A stretch of DNA of 64,000 nt from Shimia haliotis (GCF_900114415.1 NZ_FOSZ01000008.1:1-64000), one strand, 5' to 3'; positions 16,286 through 25,449 are shown, counted from the first letter of the stretch. The notes: generated from the letters alone by a model not told the origin. Numbers and translations are program-made.

Positions 16286-16948
16286 ATGCTGACCCGGCGC
16301 CATTTCATTTCCACGTCCACTGCGATGTTTTCGTTACCGATCGCGGGACCGGCTTTGGCCAGTAGCTGGCCAACGACCGGCCAAAAAGCGTCGTGGGATT
16401 CTCAGGTAACGCCCAGCAACTATGACCCGGCGACATCCAATCCGTGGGGGCTGCATCCCCGTTTCTTGCCGCAACGTGTTGCTGCGAAAGATGGCCTTGT
16501 GCCAGGTGACATCCATGTCGATGCAGTCGCCCGCTATCTCTATCACATTGAAGAAGGTGGTACAGCGATGCGGTATGGAGTGGCGATCGCGCGTGGAAAT
16601 CTCTACGAACCAGGAACCTACACCATTCGGCGAAAGGTCGAATGGCCACACTGGACCCCAACAGCGTCAATGATCGAACGAAATCCGGAAAACGCAGAAT
16701 TTGCGGATGGGATGGAGCCGGGGCCGAAGAATGCACTCGGGTCACGTGCTCTTTATCTCTACGTTGGCAACCGAGACACTTACCTTCGCATCCACGGGAC
16801 ACCTAAACCTTGGTCGATTGGCGGTCGAGCGAGTTCTGGCTGCGTCCGGATGGTCATGGCACATATCAATGATCTCTATTCAAACGTCGCCATAGGGTCG
16901 ACCGTATACCTGTATTCTGCCGAACAGAGTGTTGTTTCGGACAGCTAG
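16286..16948 (+). CDS. L,D-transpeptidase (YkuD domain), Tat-type signal
   Basis: A 220-residue exported enzyme. The N-terminus has a twin-arginine-like signal (TRRHFISTSTAMFSLPIAGP). The YkuD catalytic motif is at the C-terminal side: H170 in LRIHGTPKPWSIGG and SSGCVRM with C186 as nucleophile and R188. It would crosslink peptidoglycan stem peptides 3-3 or attach proteins to them. A GGAG ribosome site precedes the ATG. A MerR-type promoter 60-90 bp upstream places it in the same metal response as the P-type ATPase. Confidence 0.85.
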   Translation: MLTRRHFISTSTAMFSLPIAGPALASSWPTTGQKASWDSQVTPSNYDPATSNPWGLHPRFLPQRVAAKDGLVPGDIHVDAVARYLYHIEEGGTAMRYGVAIARGNLYEPGTYTIRRKVEWPHWTPTASMIERNPENAEFADGMEPGPKNALGSRALYLYVGNRDTYLRIHGTPKPWSIGGRASSGCVRMVMAHINDLYSNVAIGSTVYLYSAEQSVVSDS

Positions 16949-16975
16949 TGCAGGATTGTGACGCGTTGATCTTCG

Positions 16976-17000
16976 CTCCGGCCCTCAACGTGGGCCGGAG
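16976..17000. terminator. intergenic hairpin between convergent genes
   Basis: Perfect 9-bp stem CTCCGGCCC / GGGCCGGAG with a 7-nt loop, between the converging L,D-transpeptidase and lipoprotein genes. No long T-run follows on either strand, so termination is likely but unproven. Confidence 0.4.
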
Positions 17001-17021
17001 ATGTCAGGAAGATCGTTACGT

Positions 17022-17294
17022 TTACCGAGCAACACAAATCGGGTTGCCACCAGCGGTTCTGAGGGGAAGCAAGGTCTTTTCTACGGGTCCGTTGTGTTCA
17101 TACCAGTAGCATCCGTCTTCTTCGCGGAGCCGGGCTGTTGCAAGGTTTTGACTTGGATCAGCCAGTTCCACGATAGCCTCTGGCACGTTTCCGATTTTTT
17201 GGGATCCGTTCTGATCTGTCGTCGCGCATGCGCCAAGCAGCAGTACCCCAAGTAGCGGTAGTCCGATCGGTCCGGCAAATTGCTGAGTCTTCAT
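17022..17294 (-). CDS. small lipoprotein, unknown function
   Basis: A 90-residue protein with a lipoprotein signal (PIGLPLLGVLLLGAC, lipobox LGAC at about residue 23). The mature part is ~67 residues and contains two cysteines (EDGCYWYEHNGPVE, GGNPICVAR), probably a disulfide. It is encoded between the L,D-transpeptidase gene and the divergent metal ATPase gene. No known family recognised. Confidence 0.65.
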   Translation of the reverse strand: MKTQQFAGPIGLPLLGVLLLGACATTDQNGSQKIGNVPEAIVELADPSQNLATARLREEDGCYWYEHNGPVEKTLLPLRTAGGNPICVAR

Positions 17295-17396
17295 AAATTC
17301 CTTGTCGCCTTTCTTCGTTGATTGCGTGTCCGCCGATTGGTTTTATACTCGCGCGCCCCTTGGCAGCCGAAAACTATATACGAAACAAAATACCTC

Positions 17397-17427
17397 TTGA
17401 ACCTCTAGCGACTGTAGGAGTTATGGT
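17397..17427 (+). promoter_or_regulatory. MerR-type operator/promoter, site B (metal ATPase)
   Basis: TTGAAC at 17397, 19-nt spacer with CTCTAGCGACTGTAGGAG, -10 TATGGT at 17422. It lies 31 nt before the ATPase start. The core shares the CTAG(N)GACTGTAG arrangement with site D at 33864, pointing to the CadR/PbrR-like regulator at 33404. Confidence 0.75.
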
Positions 17428-17457
17428 CCAGCCAAGCAATGATTCTGGAGATGCCGA

Positions 17458-19827
17458 ATGGCCGCCAAAACTGAAACTGTGGTATCTGAAGTACACCCAA
17501 CTGATAGAGCCAAGTCAGAAACATGTGCAAGTGAACATGCCTGCTGTGGAGGAAGCCATTCACACGAAGAGTTTGGTCCCGTGCCACAAGATGGAGCGGG
17601 CCGGAGTTTTCAGGTCAGCGGTCTTGATTGCGCAGAAGAAGTGGCGATCCTCAACAAGGTCGTTGGACCGAAAGTCGGCGGGGCGGAGCACCTGGCATTC
17701 GATGTCATCAACGGACGCATGATCATACTCCACAGCGCTGCCGCAGTGTCGGATGGAGAGATCACTCAACTGGTTGCGACCACGGGTATGAGCGCAAAAC
17801 CCTGGGATGCCGAGAACGCTTCGGAGGATCAAGCTGCGCATCTTGCCCGTCAGCGCCTGTTCACAATGCTGAGCGGAGGCTTTTGGGCGGCAGGATTTCT
17901 GTATCACATCGCAGAAACCGGGATGGGCGGTGCGATCGGTCTCTTTTCCGGCCATGGAGAAGCAGTGATGCCTTTGGTCGAAGCGGGGCTTTTTGCTATC
18001 GCGATCCTGGCTGGCGTTTGGCTTGTCGCCCCGAAGGCGTGGTCATCCGCGCGGCGCGTATCGCCCGACATGAACCTCTTGATGGTGGTCGCTGTGGCCG
18101 GGGCTATCGGCCTTGGCGAGTTTTTCGAGGCGGCAACGGTCGCGTTCTTCTTCTCTCTCTCGCTGTACCTTGAAAGCTGGAGTGTCGGGCGGGCGCGGAA
18201 CGCTGTCTCGGCTTTGCTCGACCTAGCGCCACCTACTGCAAGGGTTGTCTACGAAGATGGTTCTGAAGCAGATGTTCCGGCGTCAGCCGTCGCCATCGAT
18301 GCACATTTCGTGGTGCGTGGCGGGGACCGCATTCCATTGGACGGGCAAGTGATCGAAGGCGCCGGGGCCGTTGATCAAGCCCCGATCACTGGCGAAAGCG
18401 CATTGGTGCCGAAGGAGCCGGGTGACGAGGTCTATGCGGGCACGATCAATGGCGAGGGCACGCTGACGGTACGCGCGACCAGGGCGGCCTCCGACACGGT
18501 GCTCGCCAAGATCATCCGCATGGTAGGCGACGCCCACACCCGCCGCGCGCCCGTGGAGCAATGGGTGGCGAAATTTGCGCGCGTCTATACGCCCATCGTG
18601 ATGGCGCTCGCCATTGCCGTCGCGATGCTGCCACCGCTCGTATTTGGTGGAGCCTGGGATGACTGGTTCTACAACGCCCTCGTCCTTCTGGTGATCGCCT
18701 GCCCTTGTGCGCTGGTCATTTCGACGCCCGTGTCCATCGTCGCCGCGCTCACAGCCTCGGCCCGCGCCGGGGTGCTGATCAAGGGCGGTGCTTATGTCGA
18801 AGCTCCGGGACGCACTTCAGCCTTGGCCATGGACAAGACCGGTACGATCACCATCGGCGAGCCTGAAGTTGCTGCAATGTATCCGCTAGGGAATGCGTCG
18901 ACGCAGGATCTGATGGGCGTAGCGGCGGCGCTTGAAGCGCGATCCTCCCACCCGTTAGCGCGCGCTATCCTTGTACGTGCAGAAGTCGACGGCCTTGATG
19001 TATCCGCGGCGGACGATACGCGGACCGTACCGGGGCGTGGGCTTGAAGGCAGGGTACAGGATCGGGCGGTCTGGCTCGGCTCTGACCGGTTCGCCGAGGA
19101 AAAAGGGCTTGGAAGTGCCATTCCGACAGACCTTCGGCACCGTATCGAAGTTGCCGGTAGTACGTTGGTGGCTGTTGGTGATGCAAATGGGGTGATGGGT
19201 ATTCTGGAACTGCGCGACCGCATCCGCCCCGACGCCAAGGGAATCGTGGCTCGTCTGCATGCGCAGGGCGTGAAAACCATCGTCATGCTGACGGGCGACA
19301 ATGAACGCACCGCGCGCGCGGTCGCGACAGAGGTCGGCATCGACGAGGTGCGCGCGGAGCTTCTGCCCGAGGACAAGGTGACGGCCATCGAAGACCTGGT
19401 CGAAGCGCACGATATGGTGGCCATGATTGGCGATGGCGTAAACGATGCCCCCGCCATGGCGCGGGCCCACTATGCTATCGCCATGGGCGCGGTTGGTTCC
19501 GACGCGGCCATCGAGACGGCGGACATTGCCTTGATGACTGATGACATTGGCAGGGTGCCCTGGCTCATAGGCCATTCCCGCCGTGCGATGTCGATCATCC
19601 GTCAAAACATCGCAACCTCGCTGGCAACCAAGGCCGTTTTCGTGGTGGCGACAGCGTTTGGGATGGCATCGATGTGGGGGGCCATTGCCGCAGATGTTGG
19701 CGTGTCACTGCTGGTTGTCGCAAATGCGCTCAGGCTGTTAAACGGACACCACGCGGAGACTCCGCCCAAAGGCGGTGACCGCGTCGGCGACAGACTGGCC
19801 GAAGGTGCTTTGGCGCACGGCCATTGA
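17458..19827 (+). CDS. zntA: Zn/Cd/Pb-exporting P1B-type ATPase
   Basis: A 789-residue heavy-metal P-type ATPase. The N-terminus has a Cys/His-rich tail (CASEHACCGGSHSH, ~23-36) and one HMA-like domain with a GLDCAEE metal motif (~52-115). Core motifs are TGES (311), the transmembrane CPC motif IACPCALVIS (415-417), the phosphorylated Asp in MDKTGTIT (D459), SSHPLA (498-499) and GDGVNDAP. The last helices carry the Asp of ADVGVSLLVV typical of Zn/Cd/Pb exporters. A MerR-type promoter lies directly upstream. It exports divalent soft metals from the cytoplasm; the substrate among Zn, Cd and Pb cannot be read from sequence. Confidence 0.92.
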   Translation: MAAKTETVVSEVHPTDRAKSETCASEHACCGGSHSHEEFGPVPQDGAGRSFQVSGLDCAEEVAILNKVVGPKVGGAEHLAFDVINGRMIILHSAAAVSDGEITQLVATTGMSAKPWDAENASEDQAAHLARQRLFTMLSGGFWAAGFLYHIAETGMGGAIGLFSGHGEAVMPLVEAGLFAIAILAGVWLVAPKAWSSARRVSPDMNLLMVVAVAGAIGLGEFFEAATVAFFFSLSLYLESWSVGRARNAVSALLDLAPPTARVVYEDGSEADVPASAVAIDAHFVVRGGDRIPLDGQVIEGAGAVDQAPITGESALVPKEPGDEVYAGTINGEGTLTVRATRAASDTVLAKIIRMVGDAHTRRAPVEQWVAKFARVYTPIVMALAIAVAMLPPLVFGGAWDDWFYNALVLLVIACPCALVISTPVSIVAALTASARAGVLIKGGAYVEAPGRTSALAMDKTGTITIGEPEVAAMYPLGNASTQDLMGVAAALEARSSHPLARAILVRAEVDGLDVSAADDTRTVPGRGLEGRVQDRAVWLGSDRFAEEKGLGSAIPTDLRHRIEVAGSTLVAVGDANGVMGILELRDRIRPDAKGIVARLHAQGVKTIVMLTGDNERTARAVATEVGIDEVRAELLPEDKVTAIEDLVEAHDMVAMIGDGVNDAPAMARAHYAIAMGAVGSDAAIETADIALMTDDIGRVPWLIGHSRRAMSIIRQNIATSLATKAVFVVATAFGMASMWGAIAADVGVSLLVVANALRLLNGHHAETPPKGGDRVGDRLAEGALAHGH

Positions 19828-19888
19828 ACGGGCTGGCACAGCACGCTAGTGTCAAGTTTGAAAAACCTCATGAAAGAGGCATTGAGCA

Positions 19889-20398
19889 GTGAATTTTCGA
19901 GTTACACGTCGCACAATCCTCCTGGGAGCTCTGGCGACAATTCTTTCTGGATGTGCAAACAAATTCCGCACTTAGAGGGGGCCGGAGGTGACCCGGGTGC
20001 GGGTCTACAAGGGGCAGCGCATGATTGTCCTTGATGGACCAGAGGGTGTTTTGCGCACTATCCCAATGGACCTTGGCTTTGCGCCTGAGGGTCACAAGCA
20101 ATTCGAAGGGGACGGGCGCACGCCAGAAGGATCATACGTGATTGACAGGCGAAATCCCGAAAGCCTGTTTCATCTTTCCATCGGGATCTCGTACCCGAAC
20201 GAGGCGGATATCGCATACGCAAAGGCTCAGGGCCGTTCCCCTGGTGGAGATATTTTCATCCATGGGGGGCCGCGCCCTGGCATTGACCCGACAAACAAGC
20301 GCGACTGGACGGCCGGATGCATTGCCGTTTCGGATCGGGAGATAGAAGATATCTATGCAATGGTGAAGAACGGGACACCTATTGATATCTACTCATAA
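19889..20398 (+). pseudogene. L,D-transpeptidase lipoprotein with in-frame TAG after the signal peptide
   Basis: A GTG at 19889 behind AAAGAGGC starts a lipoprotein signal (RRTILLGALATILSGCANKF) that meets a TAG at 19973-19975. The same frame continues RGPEVTRVRVYKGQRM... into a complete YkuD domain with GDIFIHGGPRPG and WTAGCIAVSD, containing the catalytic His and Cys. Family members read KFRTYNGPEV here from memory, so a Tyr codon has become TAG. The downstream GTG at 19988 could start a cytoplasmic 136-residue piece, which would have no export signal. I regard the gene as inactivated by one substitution, unless the amber is read through. Confidence 0.65.
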
Positions 20399-20638
20399 CC
20401 GAATTTGTCTGGAAACGGTGGCGGCTGTGCTTCTCAAAAAAACTGTTGTCGGTGCGGCAGACTGACAGTTTCAAGGTAGACTGATCAAACCGAAGAACAC
20501 AGGTAATGAGCAAGATAGGCGAACCCCAGTTCAGTGGGGCTGGCGAACGATGAATGGTAGGGAAAGCTCTTCGAATGGCACTACGAAACTGAAAACGCTG
20601 CGAAATCTGAATTTTCCGACCTTCCTTGATCAAAATCG

Positions 20639-21382
20639 TCACGAAAACCGCTTTTGTAAAACCGAATTTAGACCTTCGAACAGCAGCACAAGAGCGATGA
20701 TGGCAAGCGTGACAGTTGCAGCTTTGTCGTATTGGAACGAACGCACGTAAGTCTGAACGTACAGACCGATGCCCCCGGCGCCAACGATACCTAAGATCAA
20801 GCTTTCGCGGAGGTTCAGTTCAAAGCGGAAGACAGTGTCGCGGAGCACAACTGGTGCCATCTGTGGCCAGATCGCCCACCGCAATAATTGCGCTCGGCTG
20901 GCACCTGCGCTTTCCAATGCAGCAAGTGGTGCGGCACCGACATTGTCGATTGCTTCAGCATAGAATTTGGCCAGCATGCCGGTGGCATGAAAAGTGATTG
21001 CAAGAATACCGGGCAGTGGGCCCAGCCCGACTGCCCCCACCATCAGCATCGCCACCAAGATCAGCGGAATCGACCGGATCACTGCCAGCAGCGCACGTAC
21101 CGGGCGCCAGATGGCTGCGGGTACAAGGGTCTCAGACGCAAGTACAGCCAGCCCCGCCGACAGGACGACCGCAAACAGCGTCCCAAGAATGGCGATTCTC
21201 AGTGTCTCGGTTAGGCCTGTAAGGACTTCCGGCCAGACAGAAAGGTCCGGTGGTATCATCCGGCCTAGAAATTCTGCTAGCCTCGGACCCGCTCCGGGCA
21301 GTTTTTCCAAGCCGATGTCAGCGTTTCCTGCAGCCCACAGCACAGCAAGCCCGAGTACCATCCAAACCAAGATCCGGCTCAT
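20639..21382 (-). CDS. PhnE-type ABC transporter permease
   Basis: A 247-residue membrane protein with about six helices. It has the EAA-type loop of binding-protein-dependent permeases (YAEAIDNVGAAPLAALESAG, then FRFELNLRESLILGIVGAGG) characteristic of the PhnE branch. It is the last gene of a four-gene minus-strand operon: di-haem peroxidase, binding protein, ATPase, permease. It overlaps the ATPase gene by one base. The substrate is probably not a phosphonate, given the MntR neighbour and the lack of C-P lyase genes; that is inference. Confidence 0.85.
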   Translation of the reverse strand: MSRILVWMVLGLAVLWAAGNADIGLEKLPGAGPRLAEFLGRMIPPDLSVWPEVLTGLTETLRIAILGTLFAVVLSAGLAVLASETLVPAAIWRPVRALLAVIRSIPLILVAMLMVGAVGLGPLPGILAITFHATGMLAKFYAEAIDNVGAAPLAALESAGASRAQLLRWAIWPQMAPVVLRDTVFRFELNLRESLILGIVGAGGIGLYVQTYVRSFQYDKAATVTLAIIALVLLFEGLNSVLQKRFS

Positions 21383-22152
21383 CAGCTCACCACCCGCAAT
21401 CCGTCACCAGGTACTGTTCCATGGTACAAATCGCTGATGTCATCGTTGCCGACCATCGCGGAGGGCTTGTCAAACAGCACCGCGCCCGCGCGCAATCCAA
21501 CGATACGGTCGGCAAAGCGCCGCGAAAGCTCTGGCTGATGCGAACTGAAGACTACAGCGATGCCGCGATTTCGCGCTGTGTTGGTGATCAGTTCCAGAAT
21601 GCGTTCGGCGTGGGCTGGATCGAGGTTGCTGACCGGTTCATCCGCCAGTATCAACTCAGGCTCCTGCGCCAGGCAGCGGGCGATGGCCACTCGCTGGCGC
21701 TGACCACCTGAAAGCTGATCTGCACGGCGCTGTGCCAACTCCGTTAGGCCGGTGTCCTCCAGCGCGATGGTCGTCTTGAGGTGATCCTGCGCACCGTATC
21801 GCCCCCAAAGCGACGGCCAGAGGCGCATTCGCCCCAGCCGCCCGTTCATCGCATTCTGGTAAACGCTCTGCCGGTCAACCAGGGCGAACTCCTGAAAGAT
21901 GAAGCCAGTCTCTAGCCGGGTTTTTCGTTCTGGTGCCCGATCATTTGGAAGCCGGTTGCCCAGTACCTCAGCCCGACCGCGCCATCCCCGGACCCGCCCA
22001 TCCAGCAAGGCCAGCAGGGTCGACTTGCCGGCGCCCGAAGGCCCCAGCAAGGCCACACATTCCCCCGGTGCCACCTGCAGCGACACATCCTGCAGGGCCT
22101 CAGCGTCGTCAAAGCAATGCGACACAGCATGGAGGGCAAGCGCTTGGGTCAT
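21382..22152 (-). CDS. PhnC-type ABC transporter ATP-binding protein
   Basis: A 256-residue ATPase with Walker A GPSGAGKSTLL (~37-47), signature LSGGQRQRVAIARCLA, Walker B LILADEPVSNLD and an H-loop HQPE. The spacing and sequence around GFIFQEFALVDRQSVYQNAM match the PhnC branch. It overlaps both neighbours by a few bases, so the transporter genes are co-translated. It powers uptake through the 20639 permease. Confidence 0.88.
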   Translation of the reverse strand: MTQALALHAVSHCFDDAEALQDVSLQVAPGECVALLGPSGAGKSTLLALLDGRVRGWRGRAEVLGNRLPNDRAPERKTRLETGFIFQEFALVDRQSVYQNAMNGRLGRMRLWPSLWGRYGAQDHLKTTIALEDTGLTELAQRRADQLSGGQRQRVAIARCLAQEPELILADEPVSNLDPAHAERILELITNTARNRGIAVVFSSHQPELSRRFADRIVGLRAGAVLFDKPSAMVGNDDISDLYHGTVPGDGLRVVS

Positions 22153-23009
22153 TTTAGATAGCCGTAACGGCGTGCCATCTGCCTGACCCCGTCATAGACC
22201 TTGGGATCTGCTGCCACATAGCCGTCTGGGCCGTAGAGATAGGCCAGCAAATACTGGTTCTCAGCCTGGTTCAGGCGCAGCATGGCATCCACGAAGCGGG
22301 CCTGCAAGGCCGCATCTAGACCAGGCCGGGCAATGATGGCATGGCTGGGGATCTGCGCGCTTTCGCCCAGCACCCTGACCTCGGCCTGCTGCTCAGGCGT
22401 CAGATAAAGATCGGCATACTGGCTGGCACCCGCAGCATCCACTAACCCGTTGGCCATAGCCTGCATTGCCTGCTGATAACCACCGGCAAAGAACTTCTGG
22501 CCAAAGAACCGGTCCGCATCGCCTGCATCCGCAACGAGTCCTTCGCGCACAAACAGGTCGAGCGGATAGAGATAGCCGGACTCCGACACCGGATCGGCAA
22601 AGGCAATGTCACGGCCCTGCAGGTCGGCCAGCGTCTCGATGCCGCTGTCCTTGCGCACAAACACCCGGCCCGAATAGCTCGGCTGGCCGCGGTAAACCTC
22701 GGACAGAAGTGGCACCGCCCCGATCTGGTCTTCTGCCAGCACAAAGGGCAAGGCACCCATGAAGGAGATATCGGCATCACCATTGCGCAATGCCTCAACT
22801 GCCGCAGCATGATCAAAGGTAACAAAGCCGGTGACTGGAACCTCCAACTGCTGGGACAGCCAGGCAGTGATCGCCTCGATATCCCCCAACAGCTTCTCTG
22901 GGTTTTCTTGCGGAATGAAGGCGAGTTTCAGTGCCTCTTCCGCAGAGGCAGTTGCTGGCACTGTTAGGGCGGCAGCGACAGTGGTCAAAAAGGTACGGCG
23001 CGACAGCAT
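22149..23009 (-). CDS. PhnD-type periplasmic substrate-binding protein
   Basis: A 286-residue protein with a signal peptide (RRTFLTTVAAALTVPATASA) and the PhnD fold: LAFIPQENPEKLLGDIEAIT, VTFDHAAAVEALRNGDADIS, MGALPFVLA, SYSGRVFVRKDSGIETLADL, QGRDIAFADPVSESGYLYPL. In databases such proteins are labelled phosphonate, phosphite or selenate-like binding proteins. The gene overlaps the upstream cytochrome gene by one base and the ATPase gene by 4 bp. Together with MntR across the promoter, a metal or metallophore substrate is plausible. Confidence 0.85.
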   Translation of the reverse strand: MLSRRTFLTTVAAALTVPATASAEEALKLAFIPQENPEKLLGDIEAITAWLSQQLEVPVTGFVTFDHAAAVEALRNGDADISFMGALPFVLAEDQIGAVPLLSEVYRGQPSYSGRVFVRKDSGIETLADLQGRDIAFADPVSESGYLYPLDLFVREGLVADAGDADRFFGQKFFAGGYQQAMQAMANGLVDAAGASQYADLYLTPEQQAEVRVLGESAQIPSHAIIARPGLDAALQARFVDAMLRLNQAENQYLLAYLYGPDGYVAADPKVYDGVRQMARRYGYLK

Positions 23010-24862
23010 CAGAACATCCTCTCATCAATCTCGGCTTGCATGGTTTTGAAAGCGTCCCACTGGAGGCTCGCCTCAGCCCAGTCGCCAGCGGCGCTGGCAT
23101 CGCCAACTGCCTGAAGAATTGCGGCAAATCGGTAGATTTCTGGCTTAGCGTTTTGATTGATCATAACGCTCGCATCTGCCGCCAGATCCGGTGCAACAGT
23201 ATCAATCAATACGGCGATGTTCTCCGCATCCCGCATCGGGATCAGTGTGTCCAGCGTCGAAGCAAAAGTGGTAAGCTCTTCCCACGACAGGCGGAACACG
23301 CTGTCTCGGCCTTCAAAGCGCTGGTAGGGCTCCTCACCATCTCCTACCGCGCGCAGATAGGCAGTTAAATCGGCGCGCTGTTCCGCATCCAAGCCCAGAT
23401 CCTTGGTATCGTTGAACCAGTCTACAACCCCCGCTAGGGTCGCCAGCGATCCGTCATGCATGTAGGGCGCGGTGAAGTTGACATTGCGCAATGTGGGCGT
23501 TTCGAATGGGGTTGCGGTGCCGCCCGGGAACGGCGGCTCGGCCGAGCCAATGTCATAGGTCTGCCCATCTCGGAAAAACCGGTCCGGGGTGTGGCAGGAG
23601 GCGCAGGACCTGTCGCCAAGCCCGGCAAATTCGGTATTGAACAGTACCTCACCGCGTTTCGCAGCCTCAGAGGCCTTGTCAGTCAGCCGCCCGGCCTCGT
23701 CTATCTGTGGGTTGGGCAGAAAGTCAAAGGCGCGCAAGTAGGCGACCATCGCATCGAGTTGGAACGGCGTTGGCTCCGCTCCGGCAAACTCGGTCACGAT
23801 CACATTGCGTACAAAACTGCGCAGGCTCGGCTCGCGCCCATCACGCCCGTAAGGCGCTGTAAAGCGGATGCCTCGCATTGACGGCGTATCCAGGTGATCG
23901 TCTTCCCGGTCATTGAACATCGGATTGAAGAAGGAGCTGTCCACATCCATCCCGCCAGCATGGCTAGAGAGGCCGGGGATAAAGAAATCCCGGTTCACAT
24001 CGGACCGGTTGTGGCAAGTTGAACAGGCAATGCCCAGGTCACGTGCTGGGGAACCAAAGATTTCAGGGCTGTCGAACAGCATGTCGCCATAGGCCACAAG
24101 CGGCAGGTTGGCCTCATCCTCGCCAGCCTCTTCAAACTGGAGCACCAGCCGGGGTAGCTCGCGCTGATCAGCAATATTGGAGCCCGGTGGGAGTGTGGCG
24201 GGCAACACTACCGGCGTACCGGAGCGCACTGCGCTCTCCGGTGCCGGGGTCAGCTTGCCACGTTCGACAAAAACGGAGGGCAGATAGTTTGTCTCAATGT
24301 ACTCCACGATAACTTTTTGCGCCTCAGCAAATCGCGCCACATTCGGGTCTTGAGCGCCATTGTTCAAAATACCGGTGCTACCCAGAGAAGAATTCAGAAC
24401 CAGCCAGGCGCGACCTAGGTCGTGTGCGGCCTGCTTGTCCGCCGCCAGGATGCCGTCCTCGAACGCGCGGTACAAGGCCGCAGACTGCGCAACCTCAAAT
24501 GCGGCTTCAGGCTGGCCAAGTGTCGCCTCGGCTGCCTCTAGGTGCTGCAGAATACCTTTGGCCAATGCCGTTGTAATGGCAGCAAACAGGGCCTGTCGGT
24601 CTTCCGCAGCCAGCGCTGCACGAATGTTCTGGGCGTCGCTATCCGATACCCGTGACAGTGCCTCCACCGCAACTGCGCTGCCGGGTGCCGGAGCAGTCCA
24701 ATTGTTTTCAATCTTCTCCCAGGGAACGGGTGTCAAGTTCGCCATGAATAGGCTCAGCCGGTAGGCTGCGGCCCGAGGTGCCCAAGGGGCTTCTTCAATG
24801 GCAGTGGCCCCCACACTAAGCGGAAGCAGGCCAATCAAGGCAGATGCAATCAGGTGTTTCAT
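23009..24862 (-). CDS. di-haem cytochrome c peroxidase/MauG-family protein with N-terminal extension
   Basis: A 617-residue exported protein (signal to about residue 20, GLLPLSVGATA). Residues ~25-210 form a helical extension not present in ordinary ~350-residue peroxidases. The peroxidase part follows, with two haem sites, CSTCH (280-284) and CASCH (420-424), plus GLSSHAGGMDVDSSFFNPMF and FTAPYMHDGSLATL as in the CcpA/MauG family. The tail ~560-617 is again helical. It is the first gene of the transporter operon and starts 138 bp from the divergent mntR. It may act on an oxidised metal or cofactor before uptake. Confidence 0.8.
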   Translation of the reverse strand: MKHLIASALIGLLPLSVGATAIEEAPWAPRAAAYRLSLFMANLTPVPWEKIENNWTAPAPGSAVAVEALSRVSDSDAQNIRAALAAEDRQALFAAITTALAKGILQHLEAAEATLGQPEAAFEVAQSAALYRAFEDGILAADKQAAHDLGRAWLVLNSSLGSTGILNNGAQDPNVARFAEAQKVIVEYIETNYLPSVFVERGKLTPAPESAVRSGTPVVLPATLPPGSNIADQRELPRLVLQFEEAGEDEANLPLVAYGDMLFDSPEIFGSPARDLGIACSTCHNRSDVNRDFFIPGLSSHAGGMDVDSSFFNPMFNDREDDHLDTPSMRGIRFTAPYGRDGREPSLRSFVRNVIVTEFAGAEPTPFQLDAMVAYLRAFDFLPNPQIDEAGRLTDKASEAAKRGEVLFNTEFAGLGDRSCASCHTPDRFFRDGQTYDIGSAEPPFPGGTATPFETPTLRNVNFTAPYMHDGSLATLAGVVDWFNDTKDLGLDAEQRADLTAYLRAVGDGEEPYQRFEGRDSVFRLSWEELTTFASTLDTLIPMRDAENIAVLIDTVAPDLAADASVMINQNAKPEIYRFAAILQAVGDASAAGDWAEASLQWDAFKTMQAEIDERMF

Positions 24863-24879
24863 GGTTCAGTCTATAATTA

Positions 24880-24893
24880 TTAGCCTTGGCTAA
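24880..24893. promoter_or_regulatory. MntR-box-like palindrome
   Basis: TTAGCCTTGGCTAA is an inverted repeat with a central TT. It resembles the core of enterobacterial MntR boxes (TAGC...GGCTA). It lies 18 bp upstream of the cytochrome ATG and about 107 bp upstream of mntR, well placed to repress the cytochrome-transporter operon. Confidence 0.6.
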
Positions 24894-24999
24894 GTTTTGT
24901 AGAAAAGTCTATGTCATTGTCAAGGCCCGCGTCGCTGGTGCATACACAATAAGGCGCGGCAAGCAGGGTTCCGCACCAGCAATAGACACCGAGAGCAGA

Positions 25000-25449
25000 A
25001 TGACCGATCAGAAACCACAACTATTCGGACGTAAACCTGACGACCAGGTGAGCGGTTTCGAGGCAGCCCGCGCCGCCCGACAAAGCGAAGTTGTGGAGGA
25101 TTATGTCGAGCTGATCGCGGAGCTGATTCACCAGAACGGTTCAGCGAGGCCCGTGGAGATTGCCGAGCGGCTCGGCGTGACCCAGCCCACTGTGTCCAAG
25201 AACCTGACCCGGCTTAAACGCGAGGGCTTCATTGTGCAGGAACCTTACCGATCAATACGCCTAACGGATGCTGGGCGGCGATTGGCCGAGGCTTGTCGAA
25301 AGCGGCACCGAATTGTTGTGGAGTTCCTTATCGCCCTGGGTATTTCCAAAGACGTGGCCGAGCACGATGCTGAAGGTATCGAGCATCATGTAAGCGAAGA
25401 GACGCTTCGCGTATTCAAGGATTTTTCACAGAGTAAAATGAGCCGATAG
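25000..25449 (+). CDS. mntR: MntR, manganese-responsive DtxR-family repressor
   Basis: A 149-residue protein. The winged HTH (VEDYVELIAELIHQNGSARP, VEIAERLGVTQPTVSKNLTR) is followed by the dimerisation domain with metal ligands (CRKRHRIVVEFLIALGISKD, EHDAEGIEHHVSEETL). The length and EHDAEGIEHHVS match MntR of Gram-negatives, without the SH3 domain of DtxR. The start at 25000 is favoured by GAGAGCAG and by homologue-like length; the frame is open to 24886. It is divergent from the peroxidase-transporter operon and presumably regulates it. Confidence 0.88.
   Translation: MTDQKPQLFGRKPDDQVSGFEAARAARQSEVVEDYVELIAELIHQNGSARPVEIAERLGVTQPTVSKNLTRLKREGFIVQEPYRSIRLTDAGRRLAEACRKRHRIVVEFLIALGISKDVAEHDAEGIEHHVSEETLRVFKDFSQSKMSR

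Noticed and set aside
20379-20642. 87-codon minus-strand frame downstream of the ABC permease
   Set aside because: Overlaps the end of the L,D-transpeptidase pseudogene, no ribosome site and no recognisable domain; treated as intergenic.
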